64,000 nt of DNA from Massilia sp. METH4 (GCF_037094685.1 NZ_CP146614.1:1922001-1986000); one strand, 5' to 3'; positions 10,338 to 19,670 are shown, counted from the first letter of the stretch. Notes: generated from the sequence alone by a model not told the origin. Translations and numbers: made by a program.

Positions 10338-11627
10338 TTATGGCGAAACCTGCAGCCGGGTCGAGTTGCCGAAAGCGGCATAGCCCGAGACGATGACGCG
10401 CTCGCCGGGCGCGAGGCCGGACAGCACCTCGATCTGCGCGTTGTTGCGCCGGCCCGTGCGGATGGCCCGGCGTTGTGCGTGCGTGGCATCGGTGAACACG
10501 TACACCCACGCACCGCCCGAGTCGGCCACGAACGCGCCGTTCGGCAGCAGCAGGGCCGGCGCCGGTTCGCCCAGCGTGATCTGCGCGTCCAGGCTCTGGC
10601 CGGGACTGAGCGCCGGCTGGCCGGCGGTGAACAGCAGCTCGGCGGTAAAGCGGCCTTCCTTGATCTGCGGGTAGACGGTGCCGACCTTGACGGGGTAGCG
10701 GCGGCCGTCCTGCGTGACCACGCCGAGGCGCCCGACGGACACGCGGTTCAGGTAGTACTCGTCCACCAGGGCGGCGAGCTTGAAGCGTTGCGGATCGTCG
10801 ATGCGGCCCACGCGCTTGCCTGTGACGATCGACTCGCCCACCTGCAGCCGAAAGTCCGTGAGCCGGCCCGCGACCGGGGCGCGCACGGCCAGCGCATCGA
10901 CGGTCTGCTCGACGAGCCGCAGCCCGGTGGCCAGGCCCAGGATGGTTTCCTCCAGGCGGCCCAGCGCGTTGCCGCGCACCTTGTCCTCGGCGGCGTTGCT
11001 TTCCTGTTCCAGCGCCACCGCGCGCCGGGCCTTGTCGCGCTTGTCCCGCGCCTCTTCCAGTGCCACGGCCGAGACGAAACCCTGCGCGGCCAGCCGCGCC
11101 GTGCGCGCATGGGTCTTCTCGGCCTGCTCCAGCGCGAACGACAGGTCGTCCAGCCGGCGCTGGCGCTCGGTGCGGTTGCTCTGCTCGGCCACCCGCAGCG
11201 TGGACAGGTTCGAGATCTGCTGTGCGTATTCCGACTGGCGCGCCAGCAGTTCCAGGTTGCGCTGCGGGTTCGAGATACGGAACAGCAGCTGCCCCTTTTC
11301 AACCAGGTCGCCGTCGCGCGCATACACCTCTTCGATGCGGCCCGATTCCACCGAATCGAGCATCACCGCGGTCAGCGGTTCGGCGTTGGCGCGCACGGCG
11401 ATATCGTCGCGGAAGATGCCCCGTTCCACGGTGGCCACGCGCAAGTCGGCGGCCGCCACCTGCAGGCCGCGCGGCATCCAGTGCCAGATCGCGAAGCCGG
11501 CGGCGCAGAGCGCCAGCAGGGCGGCGCCGGCCAGCGCGATGGCGCGGCCGCGGCGGCGCGGAACGATCGTGTCCATGGCCGCGCCGCTCGCCGGCCGATG
11601 GTGGGAAGAGGGAGGCATGATGTGCAT
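10338..11627 (-). CDS. HlyD/MacA-family periplasmic adaptor subunit
   Basis: A membrane-fusion protein of about 429 residues linking the inner-membrane ABC complex to the periplasm or an outer-membrane channel. One N-terminal membrane anchor (GRAIALAGAALLALCAAGFA) is followed by a lipoyl-like half (VMLDSVESGRIEEVYARDGD) and a helical hairpin of heptad-like sequence (residues about 110-210). The second lipoyl half (VRAPVAGRLTDFRLQVGE) and a beta-barrel region come next. Three ATGs are possible; 11627 has AGGAAGG five bases upstream and is preferred, while ATG 11576 lacks a convincing site. First gene of the export operon. Confidence 0.88.
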   Translation of the reverse strand: MHIMPPSSHHRPASGAAMDTIVPRRRGRAIALAGAALLALCAAGFAIWHWMPRGLQVAAADLRVATVERGIFRDDIAVRANAEPLTAVMLDSVESGRIEEVYARDGDLVEKGQLLFRISNPQRNLELLARQSEYAQQISNLSTLRVAEQSNRTERQRRLDDLSFALEQAEKTHARTARLAAQGFVSAVALEEARDKRDKARRAVALEQESNAAEDKVRGNALGRLEETILGLATGLRLVEQTVDALAVRAPVAGRLTDFRLQVGESIVTGKRVGRIDDPQRFKLAALVDEYYLNRVSVGRLGVVTQDGRRYPVKVGTVYPQIKEGRFTAELLFTAGQPALSPGQSLDAQITLGEPAPALLLPNGAFVADSGGAWVYVFTDATHAQRRAIRTGRRNNAQIEVLSGLAPGERVIVSGYAAFGNSTRLQVSP

Positions 11628-11800
11628 GGCCTTCCTGTTGCAAACCATGTGCCAAGGCGTTTTCGGGGGCTTTCGGGGGGTGTTTGTCCAGAAGCGGACA
11701 AGGCGGGGTGTCCGGTTCCGGACACCGGCGCGAAAGCGCTATTCGCTGCGCGGATGGCACTGCTAGAATGCCCCGATCGCAACTGCGGGTTGACCATTCC

Positions 11801-13156
11801 ATGCTTGACTCAGTGCTCCATTCAGCCGCCCGGATCCTGATCCTCGACGACGATGCCGACGTGGCCTGCGCGGCGCGCATGCTGCTGCGCCGCCGCCACG
11901 GCGAGGTCGCGGTGCTGCACGATCCGGGGCAGCTCGAAGGCGTGCTGGCGCGCGGCGTGCCCGACGTGGTGCTGCTGGACTTTAACTTCACGCCCGGCCG
12001 CACCGACGGCGCGGAAGGCCTGGCCGCGCTGGACGTGTTGCGCCGCCAGCCGCATCCGCCGGCCGTGATCGCGTTGACCGCGTATGCCGACGTGCCGCTG
12101 GCGGTGGAGGCATTGAAGCGCGGCGCCGCCGATTTCATTACCAAGCCCTGGGATAACGCCCGGCTCGTGGCGGCTGTCGATGCGGCCCTGGCGCGGCGCC
12201 GGCCGGTGGCGGAGCACGGCGCTTCGGCGCTGATGGGCGACTCGGCACCGATGCAGGCGGTGCGCGCAATGATCGCCGGCGTGGCGCCCACCGAGGCCAA
12301 TGTGATGGTGCTGGGCGAGAACGGCGTGGGCAAGGAACTGGTGGCGCGCGCGCTGCACGCGCAGTCGCGGCGCGCCGGCGGCACTTTCCTGTCGGTGGAC
12401 ATGGGCGCACTGCCGGAATCCACGTTCGAGAGCGAGTTGTTCGGGCATCGCAAGGGCTCGTTCACCGATGCGAAGGCCGACCGGGCCGGCCGCTTCCAGG
12501 CCGCGCGCAGCGGCACGCTGTTCCTCGACGAGATCGGCAACATGCCGCTGGCCGCGCAGGCCAAGCTGCTGACGGCGCTGGAGCGGCGCGAGGTGACGCC
12601 GATCGGCGCCGACCGGCCGGAGAGCGTGGACGTGCGCATCGTCAGCGCCACGAACCTGGATGAAGCGCGGCTGTTCGATGCCGCCGTGTTCCGCGCCGAC
12701 CTGCTGTTCCGGTTGAACACCATCGTGATCCGCGTGCCGCCGCTGCGCGAGCGGCCGGGCGACGTGCCGCTGCTGCTGCGGCATTACCTGGCGCTGTACG
12801 AGAAGCAGTATGGACGGCCGGCGCGCGCGGTGGCGCCGGCGGCGCTCGAGGCGCTGTGCGCGCATCCGTGGCCCGGCAATGTGCGGGCGTTGCGGCACGC
12901 CTGCGAACGGGCCGTGATCCTGGGCGCCCGTGCCGATTACGGCATCGAGGACTTCGGGCTGGCCAGCATCGGCGCGCCGGCGGCCGCGCCGGCTTTGCCG
13001 GTGCAGTTGCGCGAAGAAGCCACGCTGTCGTCGCTCGAGCGCGATGCCATCGCCGCCGCGCTGGCGCAGGCGCAGGGGAACATCAGCCATGCGGCGCGCA
13101 TGCTGGGCGTTTCGCGCGCCGCGCTGTACCGCAAGCTGGACAAGCATGGCATCTGA
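11801..13156 (+). CDS. Sigma-54-type response regulator (receiver, AAA+, Fis HTH), GSFTDA variant
   Basis: A 451-residue NtrC-like regulator. The receiver starts at RILILDDDADV with phospho-acceptor Asp60 (VVLLDFNF). The AAA+ domain has Walker A GENGVGKE (172-179), and the L1 loop reads GSFTDA (219-224) instead of the usual GAFTGA, keeping the Phe and Thr that contact sigma-54. The C-terminal Fis helix-turn-helix is GNISHAARMLGVSRAALYRK. ATG 11801 places the receiver at the expected distance; ATG 11768 is an alternative. It overlaps the kinase gene by 11 bp and is divergent from the ABC export operon, which it probably controls. Confidence 0.9.
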   Translation: MLDSVLHSAARILILDDDADVACAARMLLRRRHGEVAVLHDPGQLEGVLARGVPDVVLLDFNFTPGRTDGAEGLAALDVLRRQPHPPAVIALTAYADVPLAVEALKRGAADFITKPWDNARLVAAVDAALARRRPVAEHGASALMGDSAPMQAVRAMIAGVAPTEANVMVLGENGVGKELVARALHAQSRRAGGTFLSVDMGALPESTFESELFGHRKGSFTDAKADRAGRFQAARSGTLFLDEIGNMPLAAQAKLLTALERREVTPIGADRPESVDVRIVSATNLDEARLFDAAVFRADLLFRLNTIVIRVPPLRERPGDVPLLLRHYLALYEKQYGRPARAVAPAALEALCAHPWPGNVRALRHACERAVILGARADYGIEDFGLASIGAPAAAPALPVQLREEATLSSLERDAIAAALAQAQGNISHAARMLGVSRAALYRKLDKHGI

Positions 13157-14369
13157 GCGGGGCCTGCGGCTCGGCGTGGTGGTGGCCAGCGGCGCGCTTG
13201 CCGCGCTGGCGGCGTGCGCCGCGTCGGTGACGGATTCGCCGCGCCTGCAGGTGCTGTGCGGGCTTGGTGCCATGGCGGCGGCGGCCATGCTGTGGCGTTG
13301 CCTGGGCAGGCTGCAGTTGCCACCGGTGCGGCCCGAAATGCCGGCCTCGCCGGGGCCGTGGCCTGCCTCGGCGTCCGTGCTGGCGCTGGAAGCGCGGCTC
13401 GAACATGCGCCGATCGCCCTGTTTCGCATCGATGGCCTGTCCGGCGCGGGCACCACCACGCCGGTGAATGCGAACGCGCGGCGGCTCGTCGCCCCCGGCC
13501 GCGCCAGCGACCCGGAGGCGCTGTACACGCTTCTTGCCGCGCAACCGCCGGACGAGCGCCGCCTCGTCAGCTTCGATACCGAGCGCGGGCTGGAACGGGC
13601 CATGGTGGCCGTCTCCACGCTGTCCGTGCAGGGCGAGGGCCAGCGGCTGGTGGCGCTGATGCCGGTGGAAAGCCAGCTCGAAGCCGAAGCGCTCAATGCC
13701 TGGCGCCAGCTGGTGCACGTGCTCACGCACGAGATCATGAATTCGCTGACGCCGGTGGCGTCGCTGTCCCGCACCGCGCACGACCTGCTGGGCGAATTGT
13801 CGGCCGACTTGCCGGCAGATGCATCGGAAGACCTGGCCACCGCGCTCGATGCCATCGCGCGGCGGGCGGCCAGTCTGGTCGACTTCGTGTCGAGCTACCG
13901 CAGCCTGTCGACCCTGCCGCAGGCCCAGCCCGAGCGCGTCCACCTGGGGCGGCTGTTCGCCCGGCTGGCGGCCCTTGTTGGCCCGGACTGGCAGACCCGC
14001 GGCGGCAGCGCCGAGTTCTCCGTCGAACCGGCCTCGCTGGAAGTGATGGTCGATCCCGGCCAGCTGGAACAGGCGCTGATCAACCTGCTGAAGAACGCCT
14101 GCGAGGCGACCGCGCAAGTCGCCGCGCCGCGCGCCAGCGTCACCGCCCGGCTGGGCCGCGGCGGCCGGCTGCGCATCGAAGTCGCCGACAACGGCCCCGG
14201 CGTGCCCACCGACCTCGCGCCGCACATCTTCACGCCCTTCTTCTCCACGAAAAAACAGGGCCGCGGCATCGGCCTCGCCATGGTGCGCCAACTCGTGCAC
14301 GGCAACGGCGGCACCGTCCGCTACGCCCGCTCCGTCACCACCGGCGCCCGCTTCATCGTCAGTTTCTGA
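13146..14369 (+). CDS. Sensor histidine kinase of the ABC-exporter locus
   Basis: A 407-residue kinase. Two short N-terminal hydrophobic segments (residues about 9-26 and 35-50) with almost no periplasmic loop suggest intramembrane sensing or sensing through the adjacent exporter. A PAS-like region follows. The phospho-acceptor is His195 in LTHEIMNSLTPVASL, with N-box NLLKNACEA, G1 DNGPGVP, F-box FTPFFSTK and G2 GRGIGLAM. This kinase class (HEIMNSLTP) is regularly paired with NtrC-type regulators beside MacAB-like exporters. ATG 13146 lies within the end of the regulator gene, implying translational coupling. Confidence 0.9.
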   Translation: MASERGLRLGVVVASGALAALAACAASVTDSPRLQVLCGLGAMAAAAMLWRCLGRLQLPPVRPEMPASPGPWPASASVLALEARLEHAPIALFRIDGLSGAGTTTPVNANARRLVAPGRASDPEALYTLLAAQPPDERRLVSFDTERGLERAMVAVSTLSVQGEGQRLVALMPVESQLEAEALNAWRQLVHVLTHEIMNSLTPVASLSRTAHDLLGELSADLPADASEDLATALDAIARRAASLVDFVSSYRSLSTLPQAQPERVHLGRLFARLAALVGPDWQTRGGSAEFSVEPASLEVMVDPGQLEQALINLLKNACEATAQVAAPRASVTARLGRGGRLRIEVADNGPGVPTDLAPHIFTPFFSTKKQGRGIGLAMVRQLVHGNGGTVRYARSVTTGARFIVSF

Positions 14370-14373
14370 CAAC

Positions 14374-14421
14374 GGGGACAGTCCCCATTGTTGTTGTTGT
14401 AAAAAATCGGGGACAGTCCCC
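14374..14421. repeat. Two copies of a 13-nt palindrome downstream of the kinase gene
   Basis: GGGGACAGTCCCC occurs at 14374-14386 and again at 14409-14421, each followed by a GTTGTTGT-type run. The hairpins lie between the convergent kinase and ElaA-like genes and could serve as terminators. The doubled unit suggests a small repeat family. Confidence 0.7.
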
Positions 14422-14463
14422 GTTGTTGTCCCGTTGTTGGGATGCCACACGATATGCGCGCTG

Positions 14464-14916
14464 TCAGTGCAGCATGTCGATGTGGGGGATGCCGTCTTCG
14501 TCGTACGGCGCGCTGATGGTGGTGAAGCCGAAGCTTTGGTAGAACTTCTCGAGGCGGTGCTGGGCGCCGATGCGGATGCGGTGGCCGGGGTGCTGCTGTT
14601 CGGCGCGGCGGATGCCTTCGGCGACGAGCTGGCGGCCGATGCCGGTGCCGCGCGCGATGGCGGGCGTGAGGATGCGGCCCAGGGACATTTCGGTGTACTT
14701 CGCACCGGGTGCGAGGCAGCGCAGGTAGGCGACCAGGCGGCGTTCGCCGTCGATCGTCTGCCAGGCCATCAGGTGGTGGGCGGCTTCGTCGTAGCCGTCC
14801 AGGTCGGGATACAGGCAGGTCTGCTCCAGCACGAATACTTCCTGCCGCTGGCGCAGCACTTCGTACAGGTCCCTGCGGGGGATGCTTTCAAACTCCAGCC
14901 ACTGCCATTCGATCAT
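14464..14916 (-). CDS. elaA: ElaA-like GNAT acetyltransferase
   Basis: A 150-residue acetyltransferase closely resembling E. coli ElaA. Shared blocks are MIEWQWLEFESI at the start, RQEVFVLEQTCLYPDLDGYD (key VFVLEQ and YPDLDG), the acetyl-CoA loop ARGTGIGRQLVAEGIR, IGAQHRLEKFYQSFGF and the terminal DEDGIPHIDM. The natural acceptor is not established for the family. The gene appears to stand alone between a repeat-bearing gap and ohr. Confidence 0.9.
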   Translation of the reverse strand: MIEWQWLEFESIPRRDLYEVLRQRQEVFVLEQTCLYPDLDGYDEAAHHLMAWQTIDGERRLVAYLRCLAPGAKYTEMSLGRILTPAIARGTGIGRQLVAEGIRRAEQQHPGHRIRIGAQHRLEKFYQSFGFTTISAPYDEDGIPHIDMLH

Positions 14917-14985
14917 GTCGACGCCCGGTATATAACCCTATATAAAACGAGCATTGTATGGCAGCGGCCGGAGCCGCCCAACTAT

Positions 14986-15411
14986 TTAAACGATCGTCAG
15001 CGTGACGTCGATATTGCCGCGGGTGGCGTTGGAGTACGGGCAGACGATGTGGGCAGCCTGCACCAGCTTCTCGGCCGTTTCACGGTCCAGGCCCGGCAGC
15101 GAGATCTTCAGTTCCACTTCGATGCCGAAGCCGGTCGGGATCGGGCCGATGCCCACGCTGGCGTCGATCGAGGTGTCCGCCGGCACGGCGATCTTGTCGC
15201 GGCCGCCCACGAATTTCAGCGCGCCGATGAAGCAGGCCGAGTAACCGGCAGCGAACAGCTGTTCCGGGTTGGTGCCTTCGGCACCGTTGCCGCCCAGTTC
15301 CTTCGGCGTGGTCAGCTTCACATCCAGCACGCCATCGCTGGAGACGGAACGGCCTTCGCGGCCACCGGTGGATTTGGCATTGGCACGGTACAGGACTTTT
15401 TCGATCGACAT
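14986..15411 (-). CDS. ohr: Organic hydroperoxide resistance protein Ohr (OsmC family)
   Basis: A 141-residue thiol peroxidase that reduces fatty-acid and other organic hydroperoxides, using lipoylated partners. The two redox cysteines are present: the peroxidatic Cys60 in [10 protein letters not shown] and the resolving Cys124 in [10 protein letters not shown]. The N-terminal [22 protein letters not shown] (key TGGREG) is typical of Ohr rather than OsmC. It has its own sigma-70-like promoter at 15523-15551. No ohrR gene is seen next to it in this window. Confidence 0.95.
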   Translation of the reverse strand: MSIEKVLYRANAKSTGGREGRSVSSDGVLDVKLTTPKELGGNGAEGTNPEQLFAAGYSACFIGALKFVGGRDKIAVPADTSIDASVGIGPIPTGFGIEVELKISLPGLDRETAEKLVQAAHIVCPYSNATRGNIDVTLTIV

Positions 15412-15522
15412 GATGCTTTCCTTTCAGTTAGGTAACGTTCGATTCAATAGCGCACTAGTTTTGGTTTGCGCATCGACTTGCTGCTTACTGCCTGGGACGC
15501 TGTTCGCGTCGTCCATGTGCCC

Positions 15523-15551
15523 ACTATACATAGCGCGCGATCCAATTGCAA
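15523..15551 (-). promoter_or_regulatory. Promoter of ohr with a palindrome overlapping the -35
   Basis: Read on the minus strand: -35 TTGCAA (15546-15551), a 17-nt spacer and -10 TATAGT (15523-15528). The -35 overlaps the palindromic core TTGCAATTGGA, an AT-rich site of the kind bound by MarR-family repressors such as OhrR. Operator identity is inferred. Confidence 0.6.
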
Positions 15552-15579
15552 GCGATATTTTTTGTCGATACCAGCACGG

Positions 15580-16623
15580 CTATAGTGCGGTCTCGAACCC
15601 TTCCAGCACGTTGACGATATTCGTTCCAAGCTCGCGCAGCGGACTGCCGCCCTCGAATACGAAGCAGGTCGGCAGGTTCAGCCACGCCAGCCGCTCGCCC
15701 AATCGCAGGTAATCGCCGCCCGCCAGGCCGAAGCCCCCATGCGCCTCGCCCTGGAACGTATTGGCGCCCAAGGCAACCACCAGCGCCTCCGGCCGGTACA
15801 TCGACAGCCGCACGCAAGCCGTTTCCAGCGCCGCGAACCATGCCTGGGCGGCGGTCCCGGCCGGCAACGGCAGGTTGACGTTGTAGCCGTGTCCCGCGCC
15901 GGCGCCCGTTTCATCGGCATGCCCGCTGAAGAAGGGATAGGCGCTGCGCGGTTCGGCGTGGATCGACAGGCACAGCACATCGGGCCGCTCGTAGAAGATC
16001 CCCTGCGTGCCGCTGCCGTGGTAATAGTCGACGTCCAGCACGGCCACGCGTTGCAGGCCGTCGTCGAGCAGGTGCTGGGCGGCGAGCGCCGCATTGTTCA
16101 GGTAGCAGCCGCCGCCGAAGAAGTCGGTGCCGGCATGGTGACCGGGCGGCCGCGTCAGCGCGAAGCTGCCGCGCTCGCCCACGCGCAGCGCATGCGCCGC
16201 GTTGACGGCACAGTCGGCGCCCGTTTTCGCGGCCACCCACGTGCCCGAGGTCAGCGGCGTGGTGGTATCGATCGAGTACAGGCCGAGGCGGGCGCCAAGA
16301 TCGTCCGGCTCGATGTCGGCGCGCAGCGTGCGCACCGGCCATTGGGATGCGAAGGCATCGCGACCGGCATGGGCGGGCGACTGGGCCGCCCATTCGTTCC
16401 AGGCATTGCGCAGGAAGTGCAGGTAACGGGGCGCATGCACGCGCTCGAGCGACATCAGCGGCACGCCGTGCGGCGTGACGATCCGCCCCAGCCCGCGGCG
16501 CCCCAGCTCGGCGAGGATGCCGTCGACGCGCTCCGGCGTATCACGCGTGGGCGTGGCATGCCCCTGCACGAGTTCGTGCCGTGGGCGCAGCTGGCCGTGC
16601 TGTTCGTTGTAGAAGGTCAGCAC
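15580..16623 (-). CDS. Histone deacetylase-like amidohydrolase
   Basis: A 347-residue zinc-dependent deacetylase-fold protein, probably acting on acetylpolyamines or other small acetamides. Diagnostic parts are RPPGHHAGTDFFGGGCYLNN with the active-site His pair, and LDVDYYHGSGTQGIFY with zinc ligands Asp and His. LSIHAEPRSAYPFFSG and the later ALGANTF (where the third ligand Asp normally lies near the DxxxxDP element) follow. In this last segment the family Asp (GLDxHxxDP) seems replaced by GANTFQGE, as in some bacterial class II members; this should be checked by alignment. It lies upstream of ohr on the same strand, with ohr's own promoter between them. Confidence 0.85.
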   Translation of the reverse strand: MLTFYNEQHGQLRPRHELVQGHATPTRDTPERVDGILAELGRRGLGRIVTPHGVPLMSLERVHAPRYLHFLRNAWNEWAAQSPAHAGRDAFASQWPVRTLRADIEPDDLGARLGLYSIDTTTPLTSGTWVAAKTGADCAVNAAHALRVGERGSFALTRPPGHHAGTDFFGGGCYLNNAALAAQHLLDDGLQRVAVLDVDYYHGSGTQGIFYERPDVLCLSIHAEPRSAYPFFSGHADETGAGAGHGYNVNLPLPAGTAAQAWFAALETACVRLSMYRPEALVVALGANTFQGEAHGGFGLAGGDYLRLGERLAWLNLPTCFVFEGGSPLRELGTNIVNVLEGFETAL

Positions 16624-16636
16624 GCCCAGGCCCGCG

Positions 16637-18232
16637 TCAGGGGTGGTTGGGGCAAAGGTTGCTGGCGCGGTAGGCTTTCACGTAGTCGTCGAAGCTGCCC
16701 GTCTGCGTGCGCTCCAGTTCGGCCTGCTCGGTCATGGATTTTTCCGCCAGGTCGCTGAAATACGCTTCCTGTTCCGCGCTGGGCGGATGAGCCCGGAAGA
16801 AGGCGGCGTGCTTCCGGCTTTGCGCCAGGCCGAAGGCGGCGAACGAATTGCCATGTTGCGCCAGTTCGCGCAGCACGGCGGCCGACGGCGTGCGGTCCGG
16901 ATCGGCCAGCTTCGGGGCCTGCTGCGCCAGCGCATCGGCATGCTGGGTGTCGCCGCGCAGGGCATCGAGCAGTTCGGCGGCAGGGCGGATCTTTTCCAGC
17001 AGTTCCTCGCCCCACGCACGCAGGGCGATTTCCTGGCCGTCGCGGGTCAGCGTCAGGCCCGGGCGGCGGCCTTCCTTCACGGTGCGGGCGAAGTTGCGGG
17101 CAAGGATCTCGCCTTCCTCTTCCGAGATGGGCGGGCTCTCCTCGAGCGCGCAGTACAGCAGGAAGGCGTCGAGGAAGCGGCCGGTCGTGAGGGCGACGCC
17201 GACCGGTTCGAACGGATCGACGTCCAGGCAGCGCACCTCGATGTATTGCACGCCGCGGTTGCACAGCGCCTGGATCGGCCGCTCGCCCGTGCGGATCACG
17301 CGCTTGGGCCGTATCGTGGAGTAGTACTCGTTCTCGATCTGGATCACGTTCGTCGAGAGCTGGATCCATTCGCCGTTCGCATCGCGCGTGCCGATCTTCT
17401 GGTACGGCTCGTACGGCTGGTTGACCGCGCGGGTCAAGGTGGCCACGTAGCTGTCCAGGCTGTTCTCATGCGGGCGCAGGCCCGATTGCGCATCGTTCTG
17501 GTAGCCCAGGTCGCTCATGCGCAGGCTGGTGGCATGGGGCAGGTAGAGCGTGTCGGCCGACAGGGTTTCCAGCTTGTGCGGGCGGCCGCGCAGGAAGCTG
17601 CTGTTCAGTGCCGGCGACGTGCCGAACAGGTACATCAGCAGCCAGCTGTTGCGGCGGAAATTGCGGATCAGCGACAGGTAGGCTTCGGACTGGTAAGCCG
17701 TCGGCGACAGGGCCGTCCCGGCCGGCTCGTTGTCGGCCAGGATGCGCCAGAGTTGTTCATCCAGCGAGTAGTTGTAGTGGATGCCGGCGATGCATTGCAT
17801 GGCCTTGCCGTAGCGTACCGCCAGGCCGCGGCGATACACGTGCTTGAGCATGCCCAGGTTCGACTTGCCGTACCAGGCGATCTGGATATCCTCTTCGGCC
17901 GGCAACTGGCAGGGCATCGATTCGCTCCACAGCAGCTCGTCGCCCAGCTTGCTGTAGGCGAAGCGGTGGATGCCGTCCAGCTTGTCCAGCGTGGTGGCGA
18001 TATCATGCTCGGCCGGCGTAATGAACTCGGCGAGGGTTTCCGCGTAATCGGTGGTGATCTCCGGATGCGTCAGCGCCGAGCCCCAGCCGGCCGGGTGGGG
18101 CGTGCGCGCGAGGTGGCCGTCCGGCTGCACCCGCAGGGTTTCCCGTTCGATGCCTCGCAAGCCGCCCCGCAGCACGTCGCGGTGCCGGTCGTCGGCCAGC
18201 AGGGCCAGGCGGCGCGTCAGTAGATTGGACAA
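16637..18232 (-). CDS. gshA: Glutamate-cysteine ligase (GshA, proteobacterial type)
   Basis: ATP-dependent ligase for the first step of glutathione synthesis, gamma-glutamylcysteine. The protein resembles E. coli GshA throughout: [11 protein letters not shown] near the N-terminus, [18 protein letters not shown] (key TTDYAE), [25 protein letters not shown] and [14 protein letters not shown]. The frame stays open upstream. TTG 18232 has AGAAAGGAAAG at ideal distance and yields 531 residues, near the usual 518. ATG 18253 (MHRKESQL) has no ribosome-binding site, so TTG is chosen. It sits between the HDAC-like gene and prmC, all on the minus strand. Confidence 0.92.
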   Translation of the reverse strand: MSNLLTRRLALLADDRHRDVLRGGLRGIERETLRVQPDGHLARTPHPAGWGSALTHPEITTDYAETLAEFITPAEHDIATTLDKLDGIHRFAYSKLGDELLWSESMPCQLPAEEDIQIAWYGKSNLGMLKHVYRRGLAVRYGKAMQCIAGIHYNYSLDEQLWRILADNEPAGTALSPTAYQSEAYLSLIRNFRRNSWLLMYLFGTSPALNSSFLRGRPHKLETLSADTLYLPHATSLRMSDLGYQNDAQSGLRPHENSLDSYVATLTRAVNQPYEPYQKIGTRDANGEWIQLSTNVIQIENEYYSTIRPKRVIRTGERPIQALCNRGVQYIEVRCLDVDPFEPVGVALTTGRFLDAFLLYCALEESPPISEEEGEILARNFARTVKEGRRPGLTLTRDGQEIALRAWGEELLEKIRPAAELLDALRGDTQHADALAQQAPKLADPDRTPSAAVLRELAQHGNSFAAFGLAQSRKHAAFFRAHPPSAEQEAYFSDLAEKSMTEQAELERTQTGSFDDYVKAYRASNLCPNHP

Positions 18233-18372
18233 TTGGCTTTCCTTTCTGTGCATCAGACCAAAATTGGTGCGAGAGTAACCGAAATTGCAAAGTCGCGTAT
18301 GCCGACGCTCCAAAGCGCCCCGATCGGCGGATTCTAGCAAAGCGCTACCGCCCGTTCGGGGCGCTGGCTAAC

Positions 18373-19200
18373 TCAGGACAGGCGGCCGCCGGTGACGCGG
18401 GCGATGCCGGCCAGGTCGTGCCAGCTTTGCACCTCGGTGTAACTTCGGGATGACAGCAGCGCCTGCACGGCAGCCGACTGGTCGTAGCCATGTTCCATCA
18501 ACAGCCAGCCGCCCGGCGCCAGGTGCGCGGGGGCGCCGGCAACGATCGTGCGCAGCGCGGACAGGCCGTCCGCATGATCGGTCAGCGCGCCGGCCGGCTC
18601 GAAGCGCAGGTCGCCCTCGGCCAGGTGGCGGTCCCCGGCCGCGATGTACGGCGGGTTGGAGACGATCAGGTCGAATCCTTCGCCCGCAATGGCGGTGAAC
18701 CAGTCGCTGTGCAGGAAGCGGACCTTGGCGCCGTTCAGTTCCGCATTGCGCCGGGCGATTGCCAGGGCATCGGGACTGACATCGAGCGCCGTAACCTGTG
18801 CATCGGGCCGTGCATGGGCGATGGCAACGGCAATCGCGCCGCTGCCGGTGCCCATGTCCAGCACGCGGCCGCGCGGCGGCAGGCGCTCTAGCGCCAGTTC
18901 CACCAGCAATTCCGTTTCCGGCCGGGGAATCAGCACGCCGGGGCCGACCGAGAAATCGAGGCCGTAGAACTCGCGCCGGCCCACGATGTAGGCGACCGGT
19001 TCGCCGCCCAGCCGGCGCTGCAGCAGGGCGGACACGCGGGCCGCTTCATCCTCGGTCAGCGCGCGGTCCGATTGCGTGATGAGGCCAGTGCGGCTGATGC
19101 CCAGCGCGTGGCACAGCAGGATGCGCTGGTCGACGGGATCGAGCAGCGGCGCGCGTTGCAGCGCCATCAGCGTGATGCCGGGAGCGACCAGCATGGTCAT
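18373..19200 (-). CDS. prmC: Release-factor glutamine methyltransferase PrmC
   Basis: SAM-dependent N5-methylation of the glutamine in the GGQ motif of release factors RF1 and RF2. The 275-residue protein has an N-terminal helical RF-binding domain and YIVGRREFYGLDFSVGPGVLIPRPETE (key LIPRPETE). The SAM site is VLDMGTGSGAIAVAIA and the catalytic motif SNPPYIAA. ATG 19200 overlaps the dsbB stop as ATGA, so an apparent longer open frame is ignored. It is part of a cluster with its substrate gene prfA. Confidence 0.95.
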   Translation of the reverse strand: MTMLVAPGITLMALQRAPLLDPVDQRILLCHALGISRTGLITQSDRALTEDEAARVSALLQRRLGGEPVAYIVGRREFYGLDFSVGPGVLIPRPETELLVELALERLPPRGRVLDMGTGSGAIAVAIAHARPDAQVTALDVSPDALAIARRNAELNGAKVRFLHSDWFTAIAGEGFDLIVSNPPYIAAGDRHLAEGDLRFEPAGALTDHADGLSALRTIVAGAPAHLAPGGWLLMEHGYDQSAAVQALLSSRSYTEVQSWHDLAGIARVTGGRLS

Positions 19201-19670
19201 GCGCGGCGGCGAACGAGCAGCCAGATCATCGTGGCCGTGAGGATCGCGAACCAGACGGCGGACCATTGCGGCACCGTCAGGCCCATGAAGATCTCGGCCT
19301 TTTCGCACAGGCCGTCGGCCTCGAACAGCCACGGCAGGTAGGTGGCGGTAGGGAACTTGTTGAGCGCGGTGGTCATCGGGTCGATGCCGCACGAGAAGCC
19401 GGGATTGGCGAGCACATATAAATGCTTGCCTGCCACGCCGAGGCCACCCAGCGCCGCCGCAAGGCCCACGGCCGCGCCCACCTTCGGCTTGCGCCCGAAA
19501 GCACCGATCAGGCAGCCGATCGCCACGGCCAGGAACAGGTAGCGCTGGATCACGCACAGGGGGCAGGGCAGCATGTCCTTCACGTGCTGCAGGTACAGCG
19601 CCACGGCGACCAGCAGCAGGCAGGCGGCGGCGGCGGAGAGGAGAACGGTGCGCGGGCTCGGCGAATTCAT
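19197..19670 (-). CDS. dsbB: Disulfide bond formation protein B
   Basis: An inner-membrane quinone reductase that reoxidises DsbA. The 157-residue protein has four hydrophobic segments. The first redox pair is C36-PL-C39 in MLPCPLCVIQRY, and the second is Cys94 (NPGFSCGID) with Cys122 (DGLCEKAE), matching the two periplasmic loops of DsbB. ATG 19670 gives the expected short N-terminus; a longer open frame upstream lacks hydrophobic or conserved character. It is inserted between prfA and prmC and coupled to prmC by ATGA. Confidence 0.93.
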   Translation of the reverse strand: MNSPSPRTVLLSAAAACLLLVAVALYLQHVKDMLPCPLCVIQRYLFLAVAIGCLIGAFGRKPKVGAAVGLAAALGGLGVAGKHLYVLANPGFSCGIDPMTTALNKFPTATYLPWLFEADGLCEKAEIFMGLTVPQWSAVWFAILTATMIWLLVRRRA

